A stretch of 64,000 nucleotides of DNA from Tamarix chinensis (taxonomy: Eukaryota; Streptophyta; Magnoliopsida; Caryophyllales; Tamaricaceae), in the NCBI GenBank assembly GCA_030549775.1, contig CM060177.1, positions 52,574,138-52,638,137 on the forward strand, in the 5' to 3' direction. The position numbers and the translations under genes are program-made. The notes beneath the pieces are model-generated. The model did not search any database, was not told the DNA's origin, and saw nothing but the letters and a program-made list of their open reading frames with translations. Shown in pieces: positions 1 through 11,064 of this stretch (position 1 is the first letter of the stretch; every line of letters begins with the position of its first letter).

Positions 1-12
1 TGAATTAATCAT

Positions 13-328
13 ATACCTACCTTTTCTTCTTCTCGGATGCGTGCAAAGCTCTTTAAACCAGCATATGAACACATTTTTGACTTTACATGATTAAAAAAAT
101 TACATGAAATGATTAAAAAAATTATTCAAAGAGAATTAGGACTTACTATGTGTATACGTCAACTTCATCACAATTTGCAAGCACATAACTATGTGCTTCT
201 TCAATCAACATATATTCCGGTTGCACATCTTTTTTCTTAGACATTGTACGAGATTTTAAGAAAAATACAGGCAACCCATTATACAATTCATTACCATCAT
301 CATCATCATTTTTTGTAGATACAAGTTC
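13..328 (-). pseudogene. Possible CACTA (En/Spm) TNP2-like transposase fragment, two exon-like blocks
   Basis: On the minus strand 328-147 is an open block of 60 codons. It follows an acceptor-like TTATGTAG and ends at a donor-like GTAAGT (146-141). It contains EEAHSYVLANCDEVDVYT, which resembles the Ala-His-x-Tyr-Val-Leu-x-Asn-Cys-Asp region of plant TNP2-type CACTA transposases. A second block (about 100-20) reads CWFKELCTHPRRRK before another donor-like GTAGGT; a Trp-Phe-Lys-Glu motif follows at a similar place in that family. The two blocks do not join in frame with the only visible AG acceptor, so the copy is broken or my splice choice is wrong. The intron-like gap holds a direct repeat of ATGATTAAAAAAATTA. 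The identification is from motif memory only. Confidence 0.4.
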
Positions 329-939
329 CTACATAATTTTCAACAAGTAGAGACATCAAAATAATGAGAAAAATAAGGACAAAGGATAATAGTAAAGACT
401 AGATTTTTGTAGCACACGATGTGTGTAGCTTTATATATTATAATTATAATTATAATATATCTACAATTTAATTGTAGGTGATGCTACATAATCCACCAAT
501 ATAACATGACCATATAGTGTCCCTTGCATGTTTGGTGATGTAAATTTTTAATTTTTATTTTTCCCAATATTAAATCATGATTAAACAAAGTAACAAAATG
601 AGACAACATCATAACAGTAACAAGAAGGTCAAAAAATGATAACAACCAACCAATTCAATCGATAAATATCTAGCTAGAACTTTAATCAACAAATTCGGAT
701 AATACTCAAACTCCAATTAGACAAGTGTACAACCACTATATATCAAAAAAAAAATATAAAATAGTACCATTATGCACATATAAAATTCAATTGTAAAAGA
801 ATAATCGTTTATAAAAAATTAATTATGTTGCATATTATGAACCAATAAAAAAAATATAGCTACATTAACACAAAATCTTAGAGATAACCAAAAGAATGTT
901 AGGCCATTATAGGCATAAAAGGGAAAAACCAAGTACATT
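329..939. other. AT-rich stretch, no gene seen
   Basis: Very AT-rich sequence with a short TTATAATTATAATTATAA run near 440-460. No coding frame, LTR end or RNA gene could be supported. Upstream exons of the neighbouring CACTA-like fragment would be expected here on the minus strand, but none is recognisable. Confidence 0.5.
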
Positions 940-2070
940 AGGCTATAAAGGATTAGCTTTGAGGACTTTCAGCTCAAAAGCCCTAGAAAAGACTATAAAC
1001 TAGTATACATATTGGGCTATCATAGAGAAGTCCATGAACCTCCTTAACAAATGTTAGTGTTGGCCATTCAAAAACTATTCAAATATTGGAAGGATCCACT
1101 AACACACCATTCCTTGAGATCATATACCCTAGGAAAGCTACTTGATCTAGTAAAAATTCACTCTTAAATATTTTGACATACAACTACTGTGCTCTAAATA
1201 ACGCAAATGTTTGCCTCAGATGTTGTACATGCTCCTCATAACAATTAGAGTAGATGAGAATATTGTTTATGAATACCATAAAAAATTAATCCACAAATTA
1301 TCAAAAAATCTAGTTCATAAGAGCCATGAACGCTTATGGTGCATTAGTGAGTGCGAAAGGCATCACTATATATTTGTAATGGTCATATCCAATTTAATAA
1401 GCTATCTTTAGAATATCTTACTTAGCGATCCTTAGGTGATGATAACCTAACCAAAGATAAATCTTAGAAAACATTATTGCTCCCCTAATTTGGTCAAATA
1501 GATCATTGATTTGAGGTAAAAGGTAATGGTTTGTACCATAAATTGATCTAATACTTAGTAGTCAATGCACTATCTCATATTTCCATCCTTCTTCTTGTGC
1601 AACCTAGGGTGATACACTTAGTTTAATGTAGGACTTCTCTAGTAATTTTTCTTGATGAGCATTAAGGTCTATCATCTTAGTAGGTGTTATACGATACAAT
1701 GATTTAGATACAAGCTCTAGCTCTGGCAGTAAATCAATTGCAAACTCAACATCTCAAACTAGTGACATATCTAAAATATCATCAAGAAACAAGTTTGAAT
1801 ACTCTTGGATCATCAGGATTTACTCTAGTGATGTGTTAGGGATGTCAATTTCTTGAACACTACACAAGAAGAGTCGATGCCCTTTTTGAATAGGGGCTCT
1901 CAACATGATTTCCAACATAACATTCATAAAGGGGTTATGCTCATGCTTCTAGAAGGAGACTCTAACACCCTTTGGTCCTCAAAAAGCCTCACATTCCTAT
2001 GCGCAATCTATTAGAGCTTGGTACTTCATCAGCATATCCATTCCAACAATCATATTGAAATTAATTTATT
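940..2070 (-). pseudogene. Ty3/gypsy pol remnant P1 (end of protease plus reverse transcriptase), Tekay/Del-like
   Basis: Read on the minus strand, a decayed pol runs from 2070 to about 940. In order: the end of the protease region with a VGMDMLMKYQALID-like stretch near 2050-2010; the linker to RT with VEFAIDLLPELE near 1755-1720; a KKKDGNMR/CIDY match near 1600-1560; FDQIRG near 1495; VMPFALTNAP near 1385-1355; and the catalytic region VFINNILIYS at 1276-1249, followed by LDQVAFLGYMIS near 1155-1110. In the family the catalytic motif is [FY]xDD, so both aspartates are Asn here. Many stops and frameshifts are present. The linker and RT wording fits the Tekay/Del branch. No gag is present: at about 2075 the sequence changes to a truncated LTR. 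Confidence 0.85.
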
Positions 2071-2074
2071 TACA

Positions 2075-3458
2075 AACATTACAACTCAGTTTTAGGACAT
2101 TCTGACAATAAACTATACAAATGATAATTTACATAATTTTATTTGAAAGTTAGGGTTTTAGGATAAAAATTACAACTCGGTCAAATTTTATTTATTTATT
2201 TAAATTAAATGTTTAGAAATGTAATAAGACCTATTTTATAACATATTATATACTCAATTGATTTAAAAAAATAAAGAAAATACCCAATTTAACATAATTA
2301 GCGTTTTTGAGCCCGTACTTTAAATTCGATCAAATCTTGCCAAAATATTTAAATTGATGGTTTGGAAATGAAATTAAACATATTATATTACAAAATGTAA
2401 AATCAATTTAATAAAATAACTCAATTATACAATTCAATTTAAATCCACAAGGATTTGACCTAAAAATCAAATTCGAAATAATTTCACACAATTTTCTTAA
2501 ATTGACAATTCCAATATGAAACTAAGTTTATTTTAAAGCATAATGCATAATCAAATTATCCCAAATAGCTTAATCGACTGAATCCAACATATCCGGACAT
2601 AACTGGGTCAATAATCACAAACTCCAGAAATCAACATATATCACATAATTAGCATATCCAATTCATTCATACAATACATATATACTTAATTAAATAACTA
2701 ATTTAGCTTAATTAAAGCCCATTCTTTCATAATTAATCAAAATAAAGAATTAGGGTTTCAGGAAATTATACCAAACAAAATCAGCCAAATCAATGTAGGT
2801 GAAGGGTAGTGGAGCTTTGTCAGTGGGAGAGGAGCGGTTCCCAGTGGCTGACCGAAGCTGGAGCTGTGCGGCCAGTGGCGCGCCGCTGCTGCCTTCTTCC
2901 CCTACTACTGCGCCGCCGCTACCCTTCCACACTTATGTTCCTCTGTTGCAGCTCCCCTGATGCTGCTGTGTGCGACAACCGGGAGTTATGGCGGCACGGT
3001 CGAGCGGCGGCGAGGCGGTGTGCGATGAGCGATGCGATCCACGGATGAAGGCGGGGTGAGACCTATAGGCACCGAACCATAGCAACCAAATACACAGGGG
3101 GGAGACATAAGGTCGAGACTCAAATACACAGGAACCACAGGAAAGGGAATAAGACGCGGGGTGGCTGCATGTGTTAGGGCCAAAATTTTTTTTCTTTTTC
3201 AAATATTTAAAAGAATTTATGGCAAAAATATAATTTTAAATAGATTAAATTTAATCAAAAAATTTTATAAATAGTTTTTTAAAAATAAATAAAATACTTA
3301 TCTCATAAAAGCTTTTATTCAAAATAAACCGGAACACTTATTAAAATAGAAATACAATTTAAATTAAATAACCTAATTCAAATAAAATTAAATATTATGA
3401 CTCATAAATTAATATTAATATTTATAAAAATTAGGTTTTTAATAAGCGGGGTATTATA
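2075..3458 (-). mobile_element. Truncated giant LTR unit H (left end)
   Basis: The minus-strand left end is GGGGTATTATA (plus strand) at 3448-3458, a C-to-T decayed version of the TGTAATACCCC terminus. From there it matches unit G: an AT-rich end, a GC-rich block (2800-3170), the shared phrase near 2765-2800, then the same ~150-bp tandem array. The unit stops abruptly at about 2075 where P1 begins, so the U5 side and right terminus are missing. Open frames in the GC-rich block (for example 2809-3048) are low-complexity and not supported as genes. Confidence 0.65.
2140..2640 (-). repeat. ~150-bp degenerate tandem repeat array (H)
   Basis: The phrase TAGGGTTTTAGG (2151), GCGTTTTTGAGCC (2301) and GGATTTGACC (2451) recurs at 150-bp spacing. 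Each is followed by AAATTYGRTCAAAT-like sequence and a 'cccaattt...aaca' segment. The same array, with six recognisable units, lies in unit G (40360-41280). Confidence 0.65.
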
Positions 3459-4063
3459 CGTACAGTGTCCCCAGACCTCCAACTAGCAGACCGGTCCACA
3501 AGACTCCTGACCTAGGTTATCCTGAACGCAAATTAACTAATTAATATTATTTTTATTATGATATTTATTAAAATAATGCTTAAAATAATAATAGCTATAT
3601 AATTATTAAGTTTAATGAAATTGAATTTGAAAAATAATAAATTTTACAATAATTATATAAATAACTATAATAATATTAGGCTCAAAATTAAGGATAACTA
3701 TAAATAATGAATACAATGCCTCCTAGACCACCATTGCACTGATTAAGTAGTGACACCCCGTCTTATAGGTCATTTGAAGCACGATTTGATTGATTATTAC
3801 TTTGATTTTAATTTTTATTATTTTAAGAATAATTTTTTATTATTTTAATTATCATAGTTAATTATAATATTAATTAATAACAATGACTGTAATGTTAATT
3901 ATAAATCTGGTTATATATTATATTATTAGTATTTCATATAAAATTGGCAATTATGATAATAAGAGAAGTATTTCAAGTATAAGAGGAATGCATGTGTTGT
4001 GCCATGGGATATAATAATAGTTGAAACATATATCTTCCTTATATACTAATACCAACAGATATA
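3459..4063. other. AT-rich intergenic or unassigned repeat
   Basis: No coding capacity is visible. A phrase TGACACCCCGTCTTATAGG at 3753 resembles the starts of some plant LTRs (TGTGACACCCC), but no matching end was found. Confidence 0.35.
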
Positions 4064-4369
4064 TGTGAAATACCCCAAAACCCTAATTTAGGAGATCATG
4101 GCCAAATAAAGGATTATTAGGAGATTAATTAAATAAATTACCTTGTTTAAATTAAGAAGGCTAAAATGGTTTCTAATTAACATAAAATTTATAAATAATT
4201 TAATTGGAAAAAATTAGAGGAGTTTTGCTAATTAAAATGGAATTCAAGAAAATTTCTTCAAAAATCCCTAAATTAACCTAAGAAGAGAATTTAATTATTA
4301 TTTTAATGTAATTATTTTATTAAAAACCCAAAATTTACTTCAAATCATGCTAATTAATCCAACTACTAA

Positions 4370-4570
4370 TTTCCTTCCTTTTTCCTTTTTCTTTTCTCTT
4401 TTCTTTTCCCTCTTTTTCCTTTTCTTTCCTTTCTTTCTCTTCTTTTTCCCCGGGCCTGGGCCGGCCTGCTAGGCCCAACTCCCTCCCCTCTCTCTCTCGC
4501 AGCCCAAACCCGCGCCTCTTTCTTTTTTCTCCCGGCCGGCTCGGCCCTTCTTTTCCTTTCTTTTCTTTTC
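4370..4570 (+). repeat. Pyrimidine-rich U3 tract of unit A
   Basis: Long runs of C and T (tccttttt, cttttct) with almost no purines. The equivalent position is pyrimidine-rich in C (20280-20400) and purine-rich on the plus strand of the minus-oriented units D (25900-26400) and I (50000-51210), so the skew is a family character and not local noise. Confidence 0.7.
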
Positions 4571-4899
4571 TTTTCTCCTAGACCGCCAGTCTAACTTTCT
4601 TCTTCTTCCCCGCATTGTCTTCCTCCCTCTGCCGCCTGCAACCCGAAACTTTCGCCGGGAAGCTTAGCTTCGACGGCACGCCATCCTCACCGGTCATTTC
4701 ACCCTCTTCTCCTCGTTGACTTCCCTGTGGACATGACCGATCAACTCAGCCCTTCTTCCGCACGAAATCCCCCATTTCCCAAGCGAATCATGGTCTGCAA
4801 ATTTCATACCATGCGCTGGCCAATTCCACCGGACAACATACCCTAACCCTAACCCCCTACCCTCCCTCGAAGCATGTCGTTTTCCCGTCCCATTTTTCC

Positions 4900-4908
4900 T
4901 ATAAATAG
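4900..4908 (+). promoter_or_regulatory. TATA box of LTR unit A
   Basis: TATAAATAG lies about 835 bp inside the left terminus, at the end of the pyrimidine-rich U3. Homologous boxes occur at the same relative place in the related units, which supports a pol II LTR promoter. Transcription would start near 4930. Confidence 0.6.
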
Positions 4909-5399
4909 CCCTAACCACCGCCTAAATCGGGTTCGAAAAACCTTGAACCCCAGAGGAACAACCGTGTGCCGCCCCGCCTTCAGCCGCCATTTCCTCCGCT
5001 GTCAGCCACCCCTGTCGCCTACCTTTTCCCCCACAATCTTCCCTGCACCTCCCTCTACACAACCAACCCCCTTAACCTCCCTGCCTTGCGCCACACGTGC
5101 CGCCCTAGCCGTGCGAAAATTCCTCCCAACCACAACCTTTCCAGCCTTGCGCCACCTTTGCACTGCCACCGCCGGCCATACCGCTGCTTGCAGCACCGTC
5201 ACCACCCCCCAAAAACCACTAGGAGTACCTCCTCTACCACCCTACACCTCCACTTTCCCCTAGTTTCCCCTCCTTTAGCCTCCATAGCCACCTTCCCCAT
5301 TTCTTCCTCCCTCCACCGCCGCCGCCGCCGCAGCCGGTGCCTGCACCCCAGCCAGGTTGCCCAACTCCCTAAACCCTAGATCTTGAATAATAGAAGTGG

Positions 5400-5697
5400 T
5401 TAATAAATTTTAATATTATTAACTATTATTATTAATGTTATTATAATTATTATTAACCTATGTATTATTAATACTATTACTATAATTACTATTATTACTA
5501 CCCTTAATATTATTATTATTATTATTATTATTATCATTAACAGGCCCTACCATTACCCCTAAGAACTTCTAATTAATGGTATTAAGCAATACAAAGACCC
5601 TACTAAGTTATTATTATTGTTAATATTGCTAGTATTACTATTATTATTCTTATTGTTATTATCACTACTATCATTATTACTATTGTTATTATTTTTA

Positions 5698-5735
<38 letters not shown>

Positions 5736-5901
5736 GTGTCAATACTCTAACTATGACTAATGGCGTCATTACCTCTATTATTATGACTATCATAGTATTC
5801 CTACTACTATTAGAACTATATTATTACTGTCATTACTATCATTATGTTATTATCATAACTATTATTACTATTATTATTATTATAATATTATTATTATTAT
5901 A

Positions 5902-5996
<95 letters not shown>

Positions 5997-6320
5997 TATT
6001 ATTATTATTATTACTATTATCGTTATATTTACCATATCTAATACCCTAACCGTATTTACCATTGTACTATCCTTATTGTTATATTATTATTACTATCATT
6101 ATTATATTATTAGTATTATTATTATTATTCTATATTGCTATTTTGTTGTTGTTGTTGTTGTTGTTGTTATTATTATTATTATTATTATTATTTAATATTA
6201 TTATTTTAGTATCCTTATCATGATTTGTATTGTCACTAATGTTATCATTACGATTACTATTACTATTCCTATCATTATTATTAGCATTCTTATTATTATT
6301 AGTACTTTTAATAACATTGT
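5400..6320 (+). repeat. (ATT)n-dominated microsatellite region
   Basis: Nearly 900 bp of imperfect ATT/ATC/GTT trinucleotides, with pure runs at about 5513-5535, 5699-5734, 5900-5946 (ATT), 5948-5995 (ATC) and 6147-6170 (GTT). It sits between the proline-rich leader and the hairpin/donor module of unit A. The poly-Ile/Met frame on its minus strand is an artefact. Confidence 0.95.
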
Positions 6321-6530
6321 TGGAACCCTTACCATAATGCGGTGAAAATGATAAGGCCTACTTCGATTAGTGGAAAAAAAATTTAATTAATTATCTTAGG
6401 AATAATAATAACCCTGCCTTTTTATTTATAAACTACTAGTTATTAATATTAGCCTTAGTGTTAGGCCATGATAAGGGTAAGATAGGGGTTTTGGCATTTT
6501 GATAGAGGGAGATTAACTTATAGTATTTCC

Positions 6531-6610
6531 CTCTTATAGGTGAATCGAGTGAGAACTTTCGGGAGGCGTAGGAGCGTGCTCCAAGCCCGGCGCCGATTTA
6601 GGTAAGGGTC
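6531..6610 (+). other. Conserved hairpin plus splice-donor-like module (A)
   Basis: The sequence runs TATAGGTGAATCGAGTGAG, then GGAGCGTGCTCC (a GGAGC/GCTCC stem), then GATTTAGGTAAGGG. The last part matches a plant 5' splice-site consensus (AG|GTAAG). The same order and spacing recur in B (twice) and D, with traces in I and O. Confidence 0.65.
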
Positions 6611-7542
6611 TAATTAAGGCCGCTGGTGTGATATGTGAACTATTTGCCTTGGATGCCTCGCATGATTATGTGTCGTGTTTTAAATGTCATTATTTTACCT
6701 GTTTTACGTGTAGCGCAGCTTGGATTCAAGGTACGTCTATATGATCGCCTTTATTCTGTATTAATGTGGATGTGCTACAAGTTGTGTTATGTTGTGGCCT
6801 TAGGACATGCATGCTAGGGTATTTGGTGTGGTGACGTAGTTTGGGGACATGGAAGAAAAGATTTGGAAAGAAATAACAAAAGGGGAAATAAGTCGGTTAG
6901 AGAAGGAATAGGAGAACTAGGGTTTGCATGGGGTGGTTAAGGTCCGCATAGGGGCGAACCTTACGTACAGAAAGATGCTTCGGGATGTGTGGACGATAAG
7001 AGAAGTGTCATTTGGGTGTTTGGGGGCTCCGAGTGAAAAATAGTACGTAGACCAAAATAAAGGTGCGCAAAAGACTAGGCTAGCGTTAGAGAGAACCCTA
7101 ATCGGTAAAGGAAAGAAGAAAAAGGGGGAATTAAGATAAAAAGTGAGGATGAGGGTGACATGAAATGAGGGTTGAACCGAAGGGTCGTGAGGTGTAGGGG
7201 TGCTAGGATGGTTCTGGTTGTACGAGGCAGAAAAGGGTGGGCCACATAGGCCCAAGTTAGGGTTTCTGGAGAAAACCATAAGGGAAGGTAGTGAGTGGAC
7301 CCTGGGGTAAAAGGTGGTGGGCCTAGACCCACATACTTAGGAGACGGGTTCCCAGAGTGAGTAAGTTGATTAAGGGAATGATGTCGGGCGAGTTAAGAGG
7401 CGCGACGGTCTCAAGATATGAGACGGGCCCTCTTGGGAGGACGAGTATAGCTGAAGTTAGCCATGCATGTCTAGGGCGGAAATCCATTGAAAAAGATACA
7501 ATAAAATACTAATCACTTAAAGAGGAAGATGCTGAGCCGAGC

Positions 7543-7572
7543 CCAGACCGGTCCACCTGCGAATAATAGTGG
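7543..7572 (+). repeat. Single truncated copy of the 49-bp hairpin repeat
   Basis: GACCGGTCCACCTG...AATAATAGTGG is one box of the family's tandem repeat. It is followed immediately by the U3 of the next unit, so it marks the A/B recombination junction. Confidence 0.65.
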
Positions 7573-8091
7573 CTTAGAAGCAAAAAGAAAGAAAGAAAAG
7601 AAGCCTTCTTCTTTTCCTCCCTTCTCTCGTGGCTTAGATGGCTCACACGTCCTCCTTCCTGCGACAGCTGAGGTGCCGTGTATCGTGGCCTTCATCCCTG
7701 GAACACTTCATTTCATTAAACCTTATAACCTTTGCCAGTCGGCCGGTTCTTCTCCTTTTCTTTATTTTTCCCTCTTGACCGCCTGGTTCACCTTATTCTT
7801 CTTCCTCCTTCCTCTAGCATCGCCCACCTGTAGCTTCGAGGGCCGAAAATGGCGCTGCCGGCCACGCGTGACGTGATCGGCCTTTCTCCCTCTCTTTATC
7901 TTCCCCTCGACGCACACTCCAGCATGAAGTGCCCCCACTTCCCTTTTCTCTCGCATGATCTCCCCATTTTCCCTCGTGAAGGTCGGGCATGATTTGAAAT
8001 CATGCTGACCAATCAACGCCACATTTACCCCAATAACAAACCGCCATTGACCTCCTGCCAACCTCTAGAACTCAACCCTACCCTCTAACAC

Positions 8092-8099
8092 TATAAATA
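8092..8099 (+). promoter_or_regulatory. TATA box of LTR unit B (first core)
   Basis: TATAAATA is followed by CCTCTCGTGTAGTATGATTT. A near-identical stretch with TTTAAATA in place of the TATA box recurs at 8952, so the core is duplicated and the second one is weakened. Confidence 0.6.
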
Positions 8100-8324
8100 C
8101 CTCTCGTGTAGTATGATTTCAAGATTTTTTCCCCAAAACCCTAAGGTGCAAACCTGTGCGCCATCGTTAATTCAGACCGTCATTCGCCGCCGTTAGCCAA
8201 CCTCACTCGCCACCTCTTCCTCAAACTCTCCTTCCCTACACACTCTACTCTAACTACCACTACACTATCTATACACCTTCTTCAATTCTTCTCGCATGAG
8301 CCACCATAGCCGTGAAAAGTTCCC

Positions 8325-8400
8325 ATAATAGGTGAGCTCAGTCAAAACCCCCAAGTGGTATAGGAGCATGCTCCAAGATTGGTAACATTTTAGGTAAGGG
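8325..8400 (+). other. Conserved hairpin plus donor-like module (B, copy 1)
   Basis: TAATAGGTGAGCTCAGTCAA, then GGAGCATGCTCC (a perfect palindrome in this copy), then TTTTAGGTAAGGGG. It follows the GCCGTGAAAAGTTCCC box directly, so the intervening frame and microsatellite seen in copy 2 are deleted here. Confidence 0.65.
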
Positions 8401-8639
8401 GTGCTAAGGCCATTTGTGTAAAATGTGATTATATGCTATGCATGCCATGTGATATGATTTATTGTGTATTTTATGTGTATATTGTATAATTATAATGAAT
8501 GCAACATGATATGGAGTTGAGGTGTGTTTGTGTAAATAAATCATGACATGAGAATTATGTGTATGAGTGTGTTATTATGATGGTAGGATTTGGCCTTAAT
8601 ACATGCATGATAGGGTTGTAAATAATGAAGAGGAGTGTA

Positions 8640-8915
8640 ACAATATGGTGTTAGGGTTTTGCATAGTGGTATTAGGGTTGCATGGTGGTATTATGTTTTG
8701 CATGGTGGTATTAGGGTTTGCATGGCGGTATTATGTTCTGCATGGTGGTATTAGGATTTGTATGGTGGTATTAGGGTTGCATGATGGTATTAATGTTGCA
8801 TGGTGGTATTAGGGTTTGTATGGTGGTATTAGGGTTGCATGGTGGTATTAGGGTTTGCATGGTGGTATTAGGGTTTGCATGGTGGCATTAGGGTTGCATG
8901 ATGGAGCTAGGGTTT
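8640..8915 (+). repeat. 20-bp minisatellite with telomere-like TTAGGG core, copy 1
   Basis: About thirteen imperfect copies of CATGGTGGTATTAGGGTTTG (19-21 bp each). The core TTAGGGTTTG resembles the plant telomere repeat, but the unit is 20 bp and interstitial. A homologous array is at 10589-10910. Confidence 0.85.
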
Positions 8916-8951
8916 TGTGTGGGAGTTAATGATTTCTTGGGAGCTAAGGAC

Positions 8952-9480
8952 ACTTTAAATACCCCTCATGTAGTATGATTTCAAGATTTTTTTCCCCAAT
9001 ACTCTTAGTGCAAACTTGTGCGCCACCGTGAATTCAAACGCGTCGTTCGCCGCCGTTAGCCAACCTCGCCACCACCTCTTCCTCCCAAACTCTTCCCAGC
9101 ATCGCACTCTAGCTAACAAACCATCCACCTCCTTCGATTCTTCTCTCACGAGCTACCATAGCCGTGCGAAGTTCCCTATCCTTCTCACAAAAAGTTTTCC
9201 CCGCAACCTTCAAGCTGCCGCCCGCCACCATATTCGCTACTTCTACTGCCTTTTGCACCACCCAAAAACTTCTACTAATTCTCCTCCACCAAACCATAAC
9301 CTTCTTTTCCTTTTTCTCCTTCTCCTTCCCTCTTTTTCTTCATCTTTCCCATTCGACCGCCACCTTTACCGTAGCCGTGCACCACCGCCGGTGCCACCCC
9401 TCTCCGCCGACTCAAGGTGAAACCCTAGACTCTCTCATCCCTTCCTTTCTATTTATTGAAATTTATTATGCTTTTTTCTA
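8952..9480 (+). other. Duplicated LTR core with proline-rich open frame (B, copy 2)
   Basis: From 8952 the sequence repeats 8092 onward (the shared phrase GTAGTATGATTTCAAGATTT). It keeps a pyrimidine-rich leader with an open frame at 9016-9420 containing SRAKFP. Comparable frames with SRAK[ISF]P occur in A (4966-5379) and C (21020-21343). Base bias alone could keep such frames open, so I do not call a gene. Confidence 0.45.
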
Positions 9481-9498
9481 TTTTTCAATATTTATTCG

Positions 9499-9927
9499 AT
9501 TATTATTATTATTATTATTATTATTGTGTTGTTGTTATTAGCTGTAATATTATTGATAAATTTTGATGGCAAGGTTGAGATTATTCTTGAGTTAATTAGA
9601 TTGTTAGTTTTGAATTTTAGGAATTTATTTGTATTACTATAAGTTATTATCATTATTAATACTATTATTATTATTAGTATTAGTATGATTGTTTTATTAT
9701 TAATGTTATTTATTTTAGGAGGGCTGATGCCTTCATTTTTAATTAAGGTTGGCACCCTTGTATTTTTATTACTATTTTTACTATTATTAATATTATTATG
9801 ATTATTATCTTTACTAATTTAATATTATTATAAGTATATATATTATTAATATTATTATTACTATTATTGAATATTACTTTTATTATTTGGGGTAGGTTCG
9901 AAAGCCTACCTTGTAATTTAAGGATTA

Positions 9928-9959
<32 letters not shown>

Positions 9960-10014
9960 CTACCAATATTAGTATAATTACTAATATATTATTATTATTA
10001 TTATTATTATTATA

Positions 10015-10061
<47 letters not shown>

Positions 10062-10062
10062 C
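9499..10062 (+). repeat. (ATT)n microsatellite region of unit B
   Basis: Interrupted ATT/TTA tracts with pure runs at about 9499-9523, 9930-9957 and 10016-10061, separated by AT-rich sequence. It occupies the same place in the unit as 5400-6320. Confidence 0.95.
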
Positions 10063-10262
10063 TTTACCAACATTATTCTGGTGAAGGGTAAAAACCCTTA
10101 TATCACCATTCGTTTTAAATTACATTAGTATTTTATTAGTATTTTTAGTAGTATTTTCTCTAGTTAATTCTAGTATAGTATTATTTTAATTAAAAATCAA
10201 GTCTTATGATAAGTTAGTAAATAATAGTATTTTTAGGAGGGAACGTAATTTTAGTATTTTTC

Positions 10263-10340
10263 CTATAATAGGTGAGCCTAGTCAAAGCCCCCAAGTGGTA
10301 TAGGAGCGTGCTCCATGACCGGTGACATTTTAGGTAAGGG
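10263..10340 (+). other. Conserved hairpin plus donor-like module (B, copy 2)
   Basis: TATAATAGGTGAGCCTAGTC, then GGAGCGTGCTCC, then TTTTAGGTAAGGGG. Nearly identical to copy 1 and clearly homologous to A and D. Confidence 0.65.
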
Positions 10341-10588
10341 GTGCTAAGGCCATTTGTGTAAAATGTAATTATATGCCATGCATGTCATGTGATATGATTT
10401 ATTGTGTATTTTATGTGTATATTGTATAATTATTATGAATGCAGCATGATATGGAGTTGAGGTGTGTTTGTGTAAATAAATTGTGGCATGAGATTTATGT
10501 GTATGAGTGTGTTGTTATGATGGTAGGATTTGGCCTTAATACATGCATGATAGGGTTGTAAATAATGAAGAGGAGTGTAACAATATGG

Positions 10589-10910
10589 TGTTAGGGTTTT
10601 GCATGGCGGTATTATGTTTTGCATGGTGGTATTAGGGTTTGTATGGTGGTATTAGGGTTGCATGGTGGTATTAATGTTGCATGGTAGTATTAAGATTGCA
10701 TGGTGGTATTATGGTTTTTATGGTGGTATTAGGGTTGCATGGTGGTATTATGTTTTGCATGGTGGTATTAGTGTTTGCATGGTAGCATTAGGGTTACATG
10801 ACGAAGCTAGGGTTTTGTATGGGAGTTAATGATTGCATGGGAGCTAGGGTTTGCATGGAAGAAGGGTTTACGTGGAGCTAGGGTTTGCATGGAATTAGGG
10901 TTGCATGGGT
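10589..10910 (+). repeat. 20-bp minisatellite with telomere-like core, copy 2
   Basis: Imperfect copies of CATGGTGGTATTAGGGTTTG that degenerate at the right into 'gggtttgcatgg' variants. It is part of the duplicated segment 8330-8900 / 10270-10860. Confidence 0.85.
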
Positions 10911-11064
10911 GTTAGGGTGTGCTATAGTTAACTCTTGTGGTGCTAATTAACTAGGGTTGGAGGATGAGAACTATAGAAGGTAGTCATGCATGTCTGGGTC
11001 AAAGCTTGTGAATAAGATACTTAAGATATTAATTACTGAAAGTGGAAAATATTAAGACGGGATT

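Noticed and set aside
5880..6062. Poly-Ile/Met open frame
   Set aside because: Pure translation of (ATT)n and (ATC)n.
8640..8915. Interstitial telomere
   Set aside because: The unit is 20 bp with TTAGGGTTTG embedded, not a TTTAGGG array.
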